This document shows, one piece after another, positions 44,877 to 56,336 of a DNA stretch of 64,000 nucleotides. Both the position numbers and the translations under genes were made by a program. Each line of letters opens with the position of its first letter. Position 1 is the stretch's first letter. The stretch lies in the NCBI GenBank assembly GCA_013176395.1, contig JABMLP010000016.1, forward strand, positions 806,001-870,000. The letters are read 5' to 3'. Source of the DNA: Venturia oleaginea (Eukaryota; Ascomycota; Dothideomycetes; Venturiales; Venturiaceae). The notes under the pieces are model-generated. The model did not search any database. It saw only the letters and a list, made by a program, of their open reading frames with translations, and was not told where the DNA came from.

Positions 44877-46709
44877 TCAAGCGGAAGCCGCTGAGGGAAT
44901 GGTAACCACCTCTGCAGATCTCGTCAGACTCACCGTAGCGCTACCTGATACACTTAATCTCTTCAAGGCATTGCCAAAATTAGCAACGCTCAGTCTCGAC
45001 AGGTCCGCTCCATGTCTGCCCACTAGTTCCTCCTTTTCTGGCCTTGCAAACATATCTGATATCGACTTCCTGATTGGTGATATACTAAATATCGTCTCCC
45101 TCAACTTGATATTCGCCACATGCACAACCGCACTCATATGCTTCAAACTCGGCAATCCCGGTGGAAACACCAAGTACAAATTCTGCTGCTGCTCCAAGTC
45201 TGGGTGGAACTTGTCGTGATAATTCTTCTTGCCGGCGACATGGAGACCATCGAAAATACGTTTGTGTACTTTACGCGAGATGGAATGGAACGCTTTAGGC
45301 ATTCCTTGGATATCCCCAAGATCATCTAGGGGTTCATAGCCAAGAGAGAGATAGGAGATTTTTGCTGTGTTGAGGAGAGACATTGTGCCGTAGATTAGGA
45401 GATCGGATATTCCTTTTGGGGCGCCAGGGGCTGCGACGTAAGGATCCAGATGATATCCGTTTTCAGCACCAAGAATTCGCAGAGCTGCGAAACCGTTGGG
45501 CATACCGTCAGGAGCTGTTGTGTATATGTATGTCATTAGATCTGGTAGGGCGAAGGGATCGTAAATGGTGATATAGGCTTGAGGTCGGTCCAAGTCATTT
45601 CGTGCGTGTCGCCAGGCTTCGTAGACATCAACGAGTTGTTGTTGGAGAAGTGGATTCTTCCCTAAGGATGGCGTGTAGACCTCGATGGCAAGACCCTCTT
45701 TCTTGGGATCCAGTAGGTTTCGGGAAGTTCGCACAATAGACTTGCCAGCATTGCTGTGGAGGACTGGATTCGTCATGGGATTGAGCACCCGTTCGAATGC
45801 AAAACACATGGTTGTATATCTCTGAGTATGTGCATAATCCACAAAGGTTTGTCCAGCTCCCAGAAAGGCGATCCCTAGATCCCACTTCTTGCGGTAGATC
45901 TTGAACTCAGACAGCACATGAGCGAAAAGAGGAGGCGGACAGAGAGGATCCCCTCCTACAACTGCAACCTTGTTCTTGATCTTGTAGTACAGGGCTGCCT
46001 GCCGGTCTTTTGTAATGAAAAAGATGTAGCTTTTGTCGAGGATGCCCATGTGAGAAACTCTTCCGTGTCGAGATATCAAATCCTGAAGGGATGCAAGGGC
46101 ACTGAAATCGTTCAAGTCGTAGATTTCTCGACCTAATCCACGCGGCTCATAAGATTCCGCCATTTTCTTTTCCTGTTTCGACGGTTTCGGCACAACCTCG
46201 CCAGCGGCTTGGTATTCGCTTGCGATACTCAAATCGGGGGTGTCGTCGTCCTCATCATCGATTTCTGGGATCAGCGCTGCTTGTGGCAGTTTGACAAAAG
46301 AGACTCGATCCACCAGGTTGAGTGAATTTCCTAGGAGTCTTGGATCCTTAACCAAGCCACCTGCCAGGTCGTCACCCAACTTCTCATAGAACGTCTTCTC
46401 GGGAACCCGTGGAGGTTTTTGTGGGTTTGATGTTTTGCCGCTGGGTTTCGCGGAGTTTTCAGTTTCCCCTTCGTGTGGTTTTATTTCGCCACTGGTCATC
46501 GGTGATGTATCCTCTCTGTGACCTGCACTTGACTTGCTGAAGCTCGTCTGTTGTGCCGCTCTGAGAGATAGAGATTTTACCTTCTCGATAGCTTCTTCCT
46601 CGTGTTTGGTTGAGGCTATTGCTGTTCCAGTACTACATTCCTTTTTCGCCGGCAGCAGCGATTCGGATGTCAGTGGACTTCCACTTGTTGTCTCAGGCGT
46701 GATTAACAT
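44877..46709 (-). CDS. Standalone DUF2156 aminoacyl-tRNA-dependent lipid transferase, ErgS-like
   Basis: Single exon, minus strand, ATG at 46709, 610 aa. Residues 1 to ~190 are low-complexity and charged. From ~195 the protein reads as the GNAT-fold DUF2156 domain of phosphatidylglycerol lysyltransferase (MprF) C-termini: SLQDLISRHGRVSHMGIL, YYKIKNKVAVVGGDPLCPPP, WDLGIAFLGAGQTFVDYA and AIEVYTPSL, ending with LSLGYEPLDDLGDIQGMPKAF. No aminoacyl-tRNA synthetase domain is fused. In fungi, DUF2156 proteins move an amino acid from tRNA onto ergosterol: ErdS (fused to AspRS) makes ergosteryl-aspartate and the standalone ErgS makes ergosteryl-glycine. The standalone form points to ErgS; glycine as substrate is inference. 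No signal peptide or membrane span is obvious. The C-terminus is Ser/Arg rich. Confidence 0.8.
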   Translation of the reverse strand: MLITPETTSGSPLTSESLLPAKKECSTGTAIASTKHEEEAIEKVKSLSLRAAQQTSFSKSSAGHREDTSPMTSGEIKPHEGETENSAKPSGKTSNPQKPPRVPEKTFYEKLGDDLAGGLVKDPRLLGNSLNLVDRVSFVKLPQAALIPEIDDEDDDTPDLSIASEYQAAGEVVPKPSKQEKKMAESYEPRGLGREIYDLNDFSALASLQDLISRHGRVSHMGILDKSYIFFITKDRQAALYYKIKNKVAVVGGDPLCPPPLFAHVLSEFKIYRKKWDLGIAFLGAGQTFVDYAHTQRYTTMCFAFERVLNPMTNPVLHSNAGKSIVRTSRNLLDPKKEGLAIEVYTPSLGKNPLLQQQLVDVYEAWRHARNDLDRPQAYITIYDPFALPDLMTYIYTTAPDGMPNGFAALRILGAENGYHLDPYVAAPGAPKGISDLLIYGTMSLLNTAKISYLSLGYEPLDDLGDIQGMPKAFHSISRKVHKRIFDGLHVAGKKNYHDKFHPDLEQQQNLYLVFPPGLPSLKHMSAVVHVANIKLRETIFSISPIRKSISDMFARPEKEELVGRHGADLSRLSVANFGNALKRLSVSGSATVSLTRSAEVVTIPSAASA

Positions 46710-49004
46710 TGCAACTGATGGTAGGTCAAATGATAGCGATGCTGGGCAAAGAATGAAAATTCAACAAGACGACAAAGAGTAAACAACACGAAGAATTGCC
46801 TGGGAAGGAAATCAACGTCATTTAATCCGTGCGTTGAGGTTCGTTGTCAAGTCAGCTCTTAGCGGACAGGCATCTCCTTGATGCAGAATTGACGAGCGGA
46901 CAAATGAAACACGATACGAGGGAGCAAAAGTGGGGTAACCTGTGGCGGCGAGGCTGAGGGAATGATGAGTTCTAAGGGCTTACCAGAATGCGTATTGCGT
47001 ATGTACTCGAGATAAGCCCCTTCTTCGAATGTGCCTTCAGCGTTTAGACATTTCGTATGGCTGTTCCAATGGAGAGAAATAGTACAGATCGAGAATCAAG
47101 ACTCAGCTCTCGTGGTATTCCAAAAAAATCGTTTGGGCATTTGTAGAAAATGTCGGGTCGAAACACCTCGACATCATTTGTAATTTTGATGTAAGTTCAG
47201 TTGATGCGTCCACTGCTGCTGCTGTAAAAATGACGATCCGGTACTGAAAGCTCATCGGTGCTTTTTACCAAGCCCTCTCTTGGACCGTGGGATCTCATGC
47301 CCAAATGTCAAGTGCAACGTGCATTGGTGCGATTAAGTTTGAAATGGATTGAAAAGATTCGTTGCATTCATTCGTGACGATCCGAAAAGACTGCCAATTT
47401 AAGTCGTTTCCGGCTTTGGACAAGCCCCGAATCGGCATCTGGAGGTGCGTATTCGAGTTGTTGTTCTATTAGGAAAGCTTCATGGATATGGAACCTTACC
47501 GGATGGTGTTGAGGTTTGAGAGAGGAACGTTCAACTCGTATCCAGCCCGTATCACGTGAAAGTGGATATACGACCAGGTTTCACCTCTAGTAGGATGATC
47601 ACTATTATTCGAGGTGCGGAGATAAGAGAGCTCTTCAAATGCCTGCTCCAGGACCTCACTTCCTCTCCAACGGAAAAAAAGCAGCCTATTGTGTACAAAA
47701 ACCGACGGAGACTCGCGTTAATACAGCCGCTGTTTCAACAGTGAGACTTTACACTCTCGATCGTGCGGGGTGCTCCAACCTGCGTCTATTTCACCTACTT
47801 CGTGCGTGCCAGGGGAATCACGCTCAGAAGAAAATGTGTATCAGAAGCGAGACTGGATGCGATAATGGTGAATGATGAAGGTAAAAATAGGTGTCGATTT
47901 TGTTCGAGGAAAGAGAAGGAGGTGGACTTGGTGGAGTGAACAGAGAAGACAAAACAGATGCAGCTACTTGTATCCTTCGTCTACGAACAGCTTCCACCTC
48001 TCCCTTTATCGAATCTCTGGCGTTATGAACACTCTAGGTCCTACGAGAGAAGTCACCGATCCTTGCGATGAATTCAGGGACTCGACATATATCGCCCCGC
48101 GCACCGGTTTCCTGGCAAATCAGGATCGATCCCCTTACCTTCACTGAGGAAGTTTGCGCCATTTCGAAATGATATCACCAGAGCAGGATTGAGACGCATG
48201 GATTTTGATAAGAGTAGGCAGACGAAGTTGGGCTTCGGTATAGAAGCATACGATTGGCATTTCAGGCTTTTTGAATGGTCTACATCACAATACGCAAAGA
48301 GAAAATGAGAATAAATGGCAGGCTAAGCATGGGACTCGTCTCAACTTCCATACCAAGAAGTGTGTCCATTTCCACATTGGCTTCGTCGAGATGAGCCAAT
48401 ATCAATATTTATACGCGCTAAGATCTAAGAACATATTCGGCTGTGTGAAGACCTCTCAGGACCAGGTCACGGTCACTGGATTTGATGTGCGGCACGGGTA
48501 TCGCATCAATGTATCATATTTTATATGCGTCGTTAAGAAATACGGCGTCTCCGTGTATCTTCCATACTGAGAGGGCCGTCGAAATTTTACACTTGACTAC
48601 AATGTCTTTCGAATTCTTTCGGGCTGAGTACTGGACCGCAAAATAAAGTCTCTGAGACCGTAAACATCAGGAGCATCTATTACCGTACTCACCAAGAAAG
48701 AAATGTCGTGCTAACTAATTGTGGCGTGGGATTTATGCCTCGGCTCAACGCGTCCCTTCGCGATAACCGCGGACGTCGAATCTTCATTCTGCTCCAAAGG
48801 GCTTGATCAACGCGGGCGAAGAATCACGACATCTTCGACTGCATCTTCTCACAGTATCGTTCTTCAAGCTTTCAAAGAATACACGATCATCAAACTCCTT
48901 TACCGCATTCCCTGAAATCAACAACAGCCTCCGTCATTTCGCAGACGACCTAACAATCATAAAGCCAAGCGACAGAGTGATCCAACAGAGAGCTCTAAGC
49001 AGTC
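46710..49004. other. Divergent intergenic region between DUF2156 and thioesterase genes
   Basis: About 2.3 kb with only short unsupported frames on both strands. It must contain two promoters. No repeat or RNA gene was recognised. Confidence 0.45.
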
Positions 49005-50152
49005 ATGACGAAACCAGGAAGAGTCCCCTTACCCGATCAAAAAGTCCCAATCACATGGGCCAAACAAATGAGCTTGGAGAAAGTGAATGAGGCCACGTTC
49101 AAATCATTGGCTGGAACGCCGTACGCATCTTTTGTCAAACGAAATGGGGAGCAGAGACCGAGGGCTTATGGTGGGCACGTTTATGCTCAGGCGGCTTATG
49201 CAGCTTCGAAGACTGTTCCGGGAGACTTTATCATTCATGTGAGATTAACTCCTAACTGACTGTCTTGCCGTGCTGATTTTGACAGAGCGTGACCGGCTAC
49301 TTCACTCTGCTGGGCCTGGCAGATGAGCACTTTATTTACACGGTTGGGACGATTCGCAGAGGGCGCGGATACATTGTTCTCAGCGTTACGGTGACGCAGG
49401 ATTCAGATCCGGATACGATTTGCTTCACCTCTCTGTGTTCGTTCAAGAGGAGTGAGGATTTCATTGATGTACAGCCCGAGATACATCCTGAAAAGAGATG
49501 GCAAGCTCTCTTGAAGGGAAAGAAGCCTGAAGATATGAAGATTCGAGCTGATCTGACCCACTGGAGGTATGTCATTCCGAGAAGAAAATGGATCCCAGAT
49601 TCACTAATAGGCGACAGGAGTATGGCTGATCCCAATAGTGAACCATGTTTCATGACTGGGTTTGCAGGCGTTTACACATCGATTTTGGATTTTCCAGAGG
49701 TGCATAAACCTCTTGCACCGCTCGATCGCCATAATCTATATATCTTCAGTATCATTTACGACGACGACACGCCCACTGACCCGAATCTTGACGCCTGTGC
49801 TCATCTCTACCATAGCGATCGCGAATCGATATGGTCTATTCTTCGTCAATATGAACTCCTCGATGTTCTGGATGCTGCTTCTTCGCTCTCGCATACGGTT
49901 ATCTTTCATGCTGGTGCTGATAAGCTGAGATTCAAAGGTGATGGTGGGGAGAGGAGGTGGTTCTATCAAGAGACGTGGAGTAAGCGATTGAGCGATGCAA
50001 GGAGTTTACATGAAGGGAGAATATATGATGGGAGTGGTTATCATGTTGCCAGCACAATGCAGGATGGAGCCATAAAACTAAAGCCGATCGGTCCTGAAGG
50101 CTTCAGGAAGCGAGAGAAAATGATTATGGGAAAATCAGGGCCAAAGCTGTGA
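49005..50152 (+). CDS. Acyl-CoA thioesterase, TesB/ACOT8 type (double hotdog)
   Basis: Exons 49005-49238, 49286-49566 and 49618-50152 (introns 47 and 51 nt); 349 aa. The second intron (GTATGT..CACTAAT..CAG) is 51 nt and keeps the frame open, so it could be read through. The N-terminal hotdog carries RPRAYGGHVYAQAAYAASKTVPGDFIIHS; the C-terminal hotdog carries NLYIFSIIYDDD..LDACAHLYHSDRESIW and SLSHTVIFHAG, with the conserved catalytic-type acidic and polar residues. ACOT8-type enzymes hydrolyse acyl-CoA in peroxisomes. The C-terminus is ..SGPKL, close to but not a classical SKL-type peroxisomal signal, so location is uncertain. Its stop is 108 bases from the convergent neighbour. Confidence 0.8.
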
Positions 50153-50260
50153 GGTCCTGAGTTTAATTGTCTTTTGATCATCGGCTAGATACCAACAGTA
50201 GAACCTCGTAAATTCTCCATTATAGTAAGACAGTCCTATCCCTCTCATTGTCTGCGTCTA

Positions 50261-50718
50261 CTACACCCTCTCCTTATCCACCGTAGCACCAACACCTTCT
50301 AATCCACCCCTCTCATGCTTCCGATGCTTCTGTCCATCATGGTGCAACTCATTCGAGCTCTGACCCCCAGGAATCACACCCGCACCGACCTCCTCACTCG
50401 TCGCACCAGTAATGGTATCTTGAGCATTCTGCGTCACGCTCTCGGGATCAACAGCATCATTTTGTGGTTGGAATGTCTTTGAAGCCGGTGCTGAGCCGGC
50501 CGGAAGGACTTTTGCTGAGAACTCCGGGGCTTTGTCTGCTTCGCTGACAATTTTGACTGGGGCGTGCTTATAGTTGTTAGATTGATGTGGGTGGAAAGGG
50601 AGACGGTTGTACCTACGCCCGTGGTTTGTAGTCCGCCTGTGGGAGCGATTTTGGAGGAGAATTGTTGGTTTGAGTTTGTGACTGCGTCGGTCGAGTTTTG
50701 GTCTTTTGTTGCGCTCAT
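50261..50718 (-). CDS. Small hydrophilic protein, uncharacterised
   Basis: Exon 1 50718-50617, 50-nt intron (GTAGGT...ATAAG), exon 2 50566-50261; 135 aa. The splice was chosen because it opens a 102-codon frame to a natural stop while the unspliced frame ends earlier. It starts MSATKDQNSTDAVTNSNQQF and continues with KIVSEADKAPEFSAKVLPAG and an Asp/Glu/Gln-rich middle. The C-terminus is Gly/His/Lys rich (GGQSSNELHHDGQKHRKHER, then GGLEGVGATVDKERV). No signal peptide, membrane span or known domain is seen. It looks like a conserved ascomycete hypothetical protein, possibly disordered. Convergent with the thioesterase gene. Confidence 0.6.
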
Positions 50719-53169
50719 TTTGAGAAGTTTTATGAGAAGTTTTGGAAGGTTGGATGTCTTGTTTTCTGGTGGTTTGGATTGTGTAGGTAATAAATTCGAT
50801 GTTCGTAAAATGAGATGTGAGAGAACTGGACAGAACTTGCGACCTATATCAGAATATCTTTCTTGCTCATTACATCACTAATCTGGAGACACCATCATAG
50901 GTTCCGCAGTAGTCCCATTTTTTAGCCCGTTTTCTGGCAGTAGAACCCACCGGCTGAGAAGGTTATGGCGGTGGGGACATTGATGTATTTATGACGCAAA
51001 CCAACAGATGAGAACCAACTTCGAAAGGGATGTTCTAGAGTGTTCTTTGACGTTCGCCGAAACAGATGAGACCGTTGCCCAGTGCGGCCTCCATCAACCA
51101 TGCGGAATCTGGTTGATATAAACTTTCCGAGAAGCCAGCCTCGCAGCCTTGCGTCTGGGGTAGAAATTGCACTAGTCCCGATCGAGCGACCTTGGGTTTC
51201 GGTTCAGATTCCTCTCCCACTTCTCTTCCATCAACATCAATCACACTTCAGTGATATCCTTCATGGCCACGACGTTTCCATTTCAACCGACCCTACTCCG
51301 AAAAGGGGTGGCACCAGCGACACAGAATTTTTCTTTCGGTATTTCTCAAGAAGCATTATGTGTTCTGTTTGGAACCAGTCTTCGCATGAAGGACCAGGGT
51401 CGTCATGATAGTTTGACATCAGGCGGACTTGAGGAAGCATGTACCGCTGTTCTCCTCGGTACTGACACTGATCCTGAGAGCAAATACGAGTTGAGACGAC
51501 AGTTTGGGGTCTACTATGAGAGACCAGGTGAAGAATATCGTGGGATCACTGTTTACCTCTTGCTACTACGGCGGAGAGGTCGTTTCTTTGAGCGTATTGG
51601 AGCAGGAAAGATGGTCATGAGTGCCTTCAACAGCGTCCGATATGAGATGCAGATGACGAACTCAAGTAGCCGCTCGTTCGAGGTTGTGATGGATCTGGGG
51701 ATACCTGCGATGGATTTTGAGACACCCTGCGCTGAGAACATGAGGTCAGCCTTGCGCTTCACCGCCTCCTTATACTTCTTAACCCGTTGACTTCAGAATA
51801 TTCCCCATGCACTAGGTTGCGACATACAGGAACTAAGCTTTGAGTGCATTGAACGTTCCAAGAGGCAGACTCAATCTCAGCAAAGACTCCATCATTAGCA
51901 CAGCCTTCATGTCGTGGTCGGAGCTCCAGATCTTCGCCTGCATAGACTCAGCCAAGCCGTGCCTGCTGTGCTAATTTTTCTGGTCAGCTGGTTCGTCCAT
52001 CACGACACTAACAGCTGTTTCCAGTGGCGAGGCGCAGGTCTTGTCCCGTGGGGTTTGTACACAGCGAACGTCAAAGAGCTTGATTGATTCCCTTCAAGCC
52101 ACACTTAATCCCGTAGGGCAGCTGCGTCTTCTATCACCATATTTTCGCGTGTTTGATGCAGAGCAGACCACAAACACTGGCGACGAAGCCTGATCGTATG
52201 CCTTGGCTGCCGAAGATTCTCACTCGCATTCGTCCGCATCTTCTAGTATCTGCAAGGTCATACCGCATTCCCTGCCATTGTCCCATCATGCTCCCCCGCA
52301 AGAATGCAAACCCTCACAATTCAAAAACCAACCACATGGTCTTCTCTTTTCTTCCCACGCATAACTCTCTCCCTACAATTCCCTACCATAAATACACTAC
52401 TTCGTCGTCATTTTCTCCCAGGAAAGAAAAATAGAAACGGGGAAAGACGGAGAAAGAGTAACTTGTACAGTGACCGAGAACCGCAAAATCAGACTCATCG
52501 ATATGAGAAAAAGAAGGGAAATCTCACGATGAATAGGAAACTGAATACAAAACCATCTATCCATCTACTAAACTCCCCCTGACTCGAGACGGAGCCAACA
52601 GAAATGCGCCCACGCACACGCAGGAATGGTATTCATGTCATCGAGAGGAGAGAACAGTACAATAAAGGCAGATGGATGACAGGTCGCTGGATGTTCAACA
52701 GATGGAATTGCCTGAAGCTGACAATGGATACTGGAGCGTGTACCGATTCAACTTTATTGCAGGTGATTCATCCCTCTACGACTAATAGAGACCAACAATT
52801 TGCCAGGTTTAAAGAGGGGTCAGCCTCAGATTGAATGATTACTATTAGATGACCAGATCAATGGATCCAAAGGAGGCAAGGAATCCCAATAAATGGCATA
52901 GTGCGAATCGAAAACTGGCAAGGAGCATTTCAAACGTTTTCAAAAATTGAATTCTGCTCGTATTCAATTCTGCTCGTATTCAATTCTGCTCAAGTGCAGG
53001 TGGTGGTAATGCCCAGGTCTCCTCCAGCTACCAATTATAGGATGTCCAGAGTCAAGCCCCAATTCAGTTGCAGAGCCCTCTGCGAAAATATCATAACATC
53101 ATAGGTCGCTTGTTCTGTTTTCGCACTCCATCACCAAAAAGTCAAAGATAATCCTTCAACAGTCTCCGT
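50719..53169. other. Intergenic with one unassigned frame
   Basis: About 2.4 kb. It holds a 175-codon plus-strand frame (51263-51790, listed separately) and otherwise short frames. It includes the upstream region of the small hydrophilic gene and the 3' side of the vWA gene. Confidence 0.4.
51263..51790 (+). CDS. Unrecognised protein frame, possible gene or relic
   Basis: Open from ATG at 51263 for 175 codons. It has protein-like composition (SKYELRRQFGVYYERPGEEY, GITVYLLLLRRRGRFFERIG) with no known domain. The GITVYLLLLRRRGRFFERIG part resembles the C-terminal region of some HET-type proteins, but no HET core was found upstream. It could be the tail of a decayed gene or a small real gene. 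Its start, if any upstream exon exists, is unknown. Confidence 0.3.
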   Translation: MATTFPFQPTLLRKGVAPATQNFSFGISQEALCVLFGTSLRMKDQGRHDSLTSGGLEEACTAVLLGTDTDPESKYELRRQFGVYYERPGEEYRGITVYLLLLRRRGRFFERIGAGKMVMSAFNSVRYEMQMTNSSSRSFEVVMDLGIPAMDFETPCAENMRSALRFTASLYFLTR

Positions 53170-55648
53170 CTAGTATCTTGGTGGAGCTGGTGCGCCGTAC
53201 CCACCAGGTGCACCACGACCTCCTTGTGGAGGCTACAACGGTCAGCTCAAATCAATGGGAATGGGAATGGTTGTTTCCTACCTGTCCGTAGCCACCTGGA
53301 GCTCCATATTGCTGCTGTGGTGGCTGGCCATACTGCCCTTGTGGTGGTGGAGCACCATACTGCTGTTGCGGTGGTTGACCATACTGTTGCTGAGGTGGCT
53401 GGCCATATTGCTGAGGAGGACCTCCGTAGCCTTGCTGTGGTGGATGAGCACCGCCCTGTGTTTCGTCAAGAACTGAAAAAGTTAATACTAAAGTAGAGAA
53501 GTCAAATTACCTGCTTCTCATCCTTACGATCATATGAAGAGTCAATCGATCCTAAGAGGAGCTTGACAATCCACAAGTCAGGGGTCAAGTTGACACCTTG
53601 CTTTTCCATTTCCATGGATTCGTTTTCGTAGTTAGAAGTGCAGTCAATCAGTTGACCAATCGCGGGATCTTCGTCAAGCTTGCCCAAAAATTCGCGTGCC
53701 TTCTGGTCATTTCCGACCTGGGCAAACTGGAAAGAAACTCCACCAGGTCCATACGCCTGGCCGACCACTTGAGCTGCATACTTGATGGTGTCAAAGACTG
53801 TGTTTGGTGCTTCTCCGGCTGGCTGTCCGTCAGTGATGGTGATGACTAGTGTTGGCTTTCGGTATTGTCGCTGCTGCACTTTTGGAACGATAATGCCGTC
53901 AATAACTTTTGCTCTCAGCTCGGTACCCATTGGTGTGAGACCCTTGAATTGAGCATTTCGCATCAAGGCGTCGATCTGCTGTTCTGTGCGGATGTTTTCC
54001 AAGCTCTGCTCGGGGTAGCGGGCGTTCATGAAACGCAACGAGATACCATCATCGTCGAAAATTGTGGCGACACTCGCAACACGCTCGAGAATAAGTCTAA
54101 GATCCTTGATTCGCTCACCGCTCTCCTCGAACTGCATGGAACCGCTATCGTCTGTCAAAGATTAGCTTCTGTGTGTAGATCATGCTTTCGCTCGAGGGAT
54201 GAGATTTGTCGCCCAAAAAGTGGCAAGGCAATTTCGGGTTTAGTTTGGGAACGCCAAACTCTCGCGATTGAGAACGCGAGAGTTTTGTCGATATCAAATA
54301 TCAGGTTGAGGTGCCTTGATCGAATGACGACTCCGGTGTCCAATCCAAAACATACCAATATAGATAACAATATCATAAAGACCCAGTTTAACGAGATCGT
54401 TACCGATCTCTGGTTGGATCTGCCAACGCTGGCATAGAGGACCAATAGCCTGAGCGGCTTTTTGTGCGAGTTGGTCCAATGCCGGAGAGTTTGGGGGGTA
54501 GAAGTTTTGGAGCTGCTTCTCTTGGATACATTGCTGCAATGCCTGCTTGAAACCGGCTACCTGAGCTGGACCAGCTGGAGCTCCGCCTGGAGCGCCGTGC
54601 TGACCACCTGGGGCCTGACCTTGTGGTGGGTAACCTGGCTGTCCCTGAGGTGGGTAGCCGCCCTGTTGTGGTGGTGGTGCCTGACCTGGTTGTCCCTATG
54701 CACCGTACTGTCAGCAAATTGTCCCAAATGTTAGTTGCGCATCGTCGCCACACACGTATCCAAATGCCTGTTGTCCTGGGGCTGGGCTTCCATAGGGAGA
54801 CTGTCCATAAGGCTGCTGTTGTCCGTATGCTTGCGGCGGTTGTCCAAAAGGCTGTTGCGGTTGACCATATTGTTGCGGCGGTTGGCCATATTGTGGTTGC
54901 GACGGTGGACCGTAGGGCGACTGAGGCGGGGGTTGGCCATACTGAGATTGCTGAGGAGACTGCCCGTATTGAAGTTGTTGAGGTTGCTGGGGACGGCTGT
55001 AAGGACTCGGCGCAAAGGGAGACTGACGGGGAGGAGGTGCGTAGGAATTTTGCGGTGGGTATGGAGAGGCATTAGGTTTGTTTGGTGGAATGTTTGGTGG
55101 CCCGGAACCCGGATATGCCTGGTAAGACATACTGAATCAACAATGTCGAGATATGATTATCGTAGCCGATACGAGTTCTAGGTAATATTTGACGCAGTGT
55201 TGAATATATGGAGAACGGATCCGTAGTTCGCCGCTTGTTGTGGCTGTGTAGACAGCGACTACAGGGAAGGATGACAGTGGCACTCGGTAGACAGATGGAG
55301 ACGTGGCAGACTTGCGACACATGCAGAGAAATGACTTACGGGGTACGCTTGGTAGCCAGGTTGGCCAGGCTATCGTAATCGTTAGTCGCGTTGAATAAAC
55401 TTGGTGCCAGGCAAGACTCACGTATCCTCCTCCGCGACCAGCTTGTGCTGGAGGTTGACCATACTGGCCTCCTTGTGGTGGAGGGGCACCGTAATGCTGA
55501 GTTGGAGGGGGACCTCCTGGATAACCGCCCGGAGCAGCACCGGCAGCCTGTAGCTTGGATGCGAGCTGTTGCCATCATCAGTCTGTGTTTGTTTGGCGCA
55601 GAGGCAAGCGGGGTACTTGGAGGGGCAGTTCCAGAAACTTACACCCAT
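53170..55648 (-). CDS. von Willebrand factor A (vWA) domain protein with Pro/Gln/Tyr-rich flanks
   Basis: Eight exons, minus strand: 55648-55643, 55565-55422, 55369-55340, 55118-54756, 54695-54356, 54151-53511, 53455-53282 and 53232-53170; 586 aa. The first exon is only six nucleotides (ATG GGT), spliced to ..LASKLQAAG. An alternative start is MSYQAYPGSG at 55130. The first ~230 residues and last ~80 are YGQPPQQ-type low-complexity sequence. The middle folds as vWA: helical lead-in (FKQALQQCIQEKQLQNFYPP), MIDAS motif DDSGSMQF split by an intron, GLTPMGTEL, and LVITITDGQP. The MIDAS binds a divalent ion and mediates protein contacts. Cellular role unknown; the flanks could form condensates. 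All introns have GT..AG ends and phases agree. Confidence 0.8.
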
Positions 55649-56336
55649 ATTGATTTGGCTGTTGATTAGGAATTGGTGGATGTGTAGAAGTTGTTGTAGA
55701 GGAAGAGAAGATAGAGAACAAGAATGAATGGCTTTCAATGTTGTGCTTATATGCAGGAAGAGCTGAGTGTGAAGGCTCGGAAGAGCTTCAACAGCTGCAG
55801 GTGATGGCTGTAAAAAGTGGCGGAGCCTGGTGGTATGACGAATGTGACAGGGGTAGCTTACAGATAAAATCTTCTATACCTTTCCAACTTCGTTCTCGTG
55901 CCCAATTTATAACTTGCTGAGAGGTTTTCGAGTAAAATCGCATGAATCTAGCGATATCCATCTCCATCTAAAGAGTTTTTCTACAACATCCAACTTCCGG
56001 TCGCCGTTGGAAATTGCCATGGATTCACTGTTGTGGCTGAGCATATTGTACTGAACCTGTAGTACCGGACTCGCAATATCGAATTCGATGGAATGAACCC
56101 GAAGAAAACCGAATTGGGAGCTCACACGAACCAAAATTGGGCTCTATCTGCCAGTGACTGCCATTTCGTGCGGCTGCAAACCAAGTCAAGAAATTAGTAA
56201 TTCTAGGGGTTAAAGTAACAAACACCAGCTATCTGAGCAATCTCCCAGGTAAGCATCTCGAAAAGGTATCTCTCAAACAAACAAATCCTCCTAGCCTTCA
56301 CCAGCTGCCATAACATTACTCCAGAAACCCCCATGT
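55649..56336. other. Short intergenic region
   Basis: About 690 bases between the vWA gene start and the LITAF gene stop (both minus). Upstream region of the vWA gene; nothing else seen. Confidence 0.45.

Noticed and set aside
49567..49617. Treating this as coding (17 extra residues in the thioesterase)
   Set aside because: It has a GTATGT donor, a CACTAAT branch-like site and a CAG acceptor, so an in-phase 51-nt intron is preferred; not fully excluded.
54623..55181. Plus-strand frames of ~150 codons
   Set aside because: Antisense to the YGQPPQQ repeats of the vWA gene; Val/His/Leu runs mirror the repeat.
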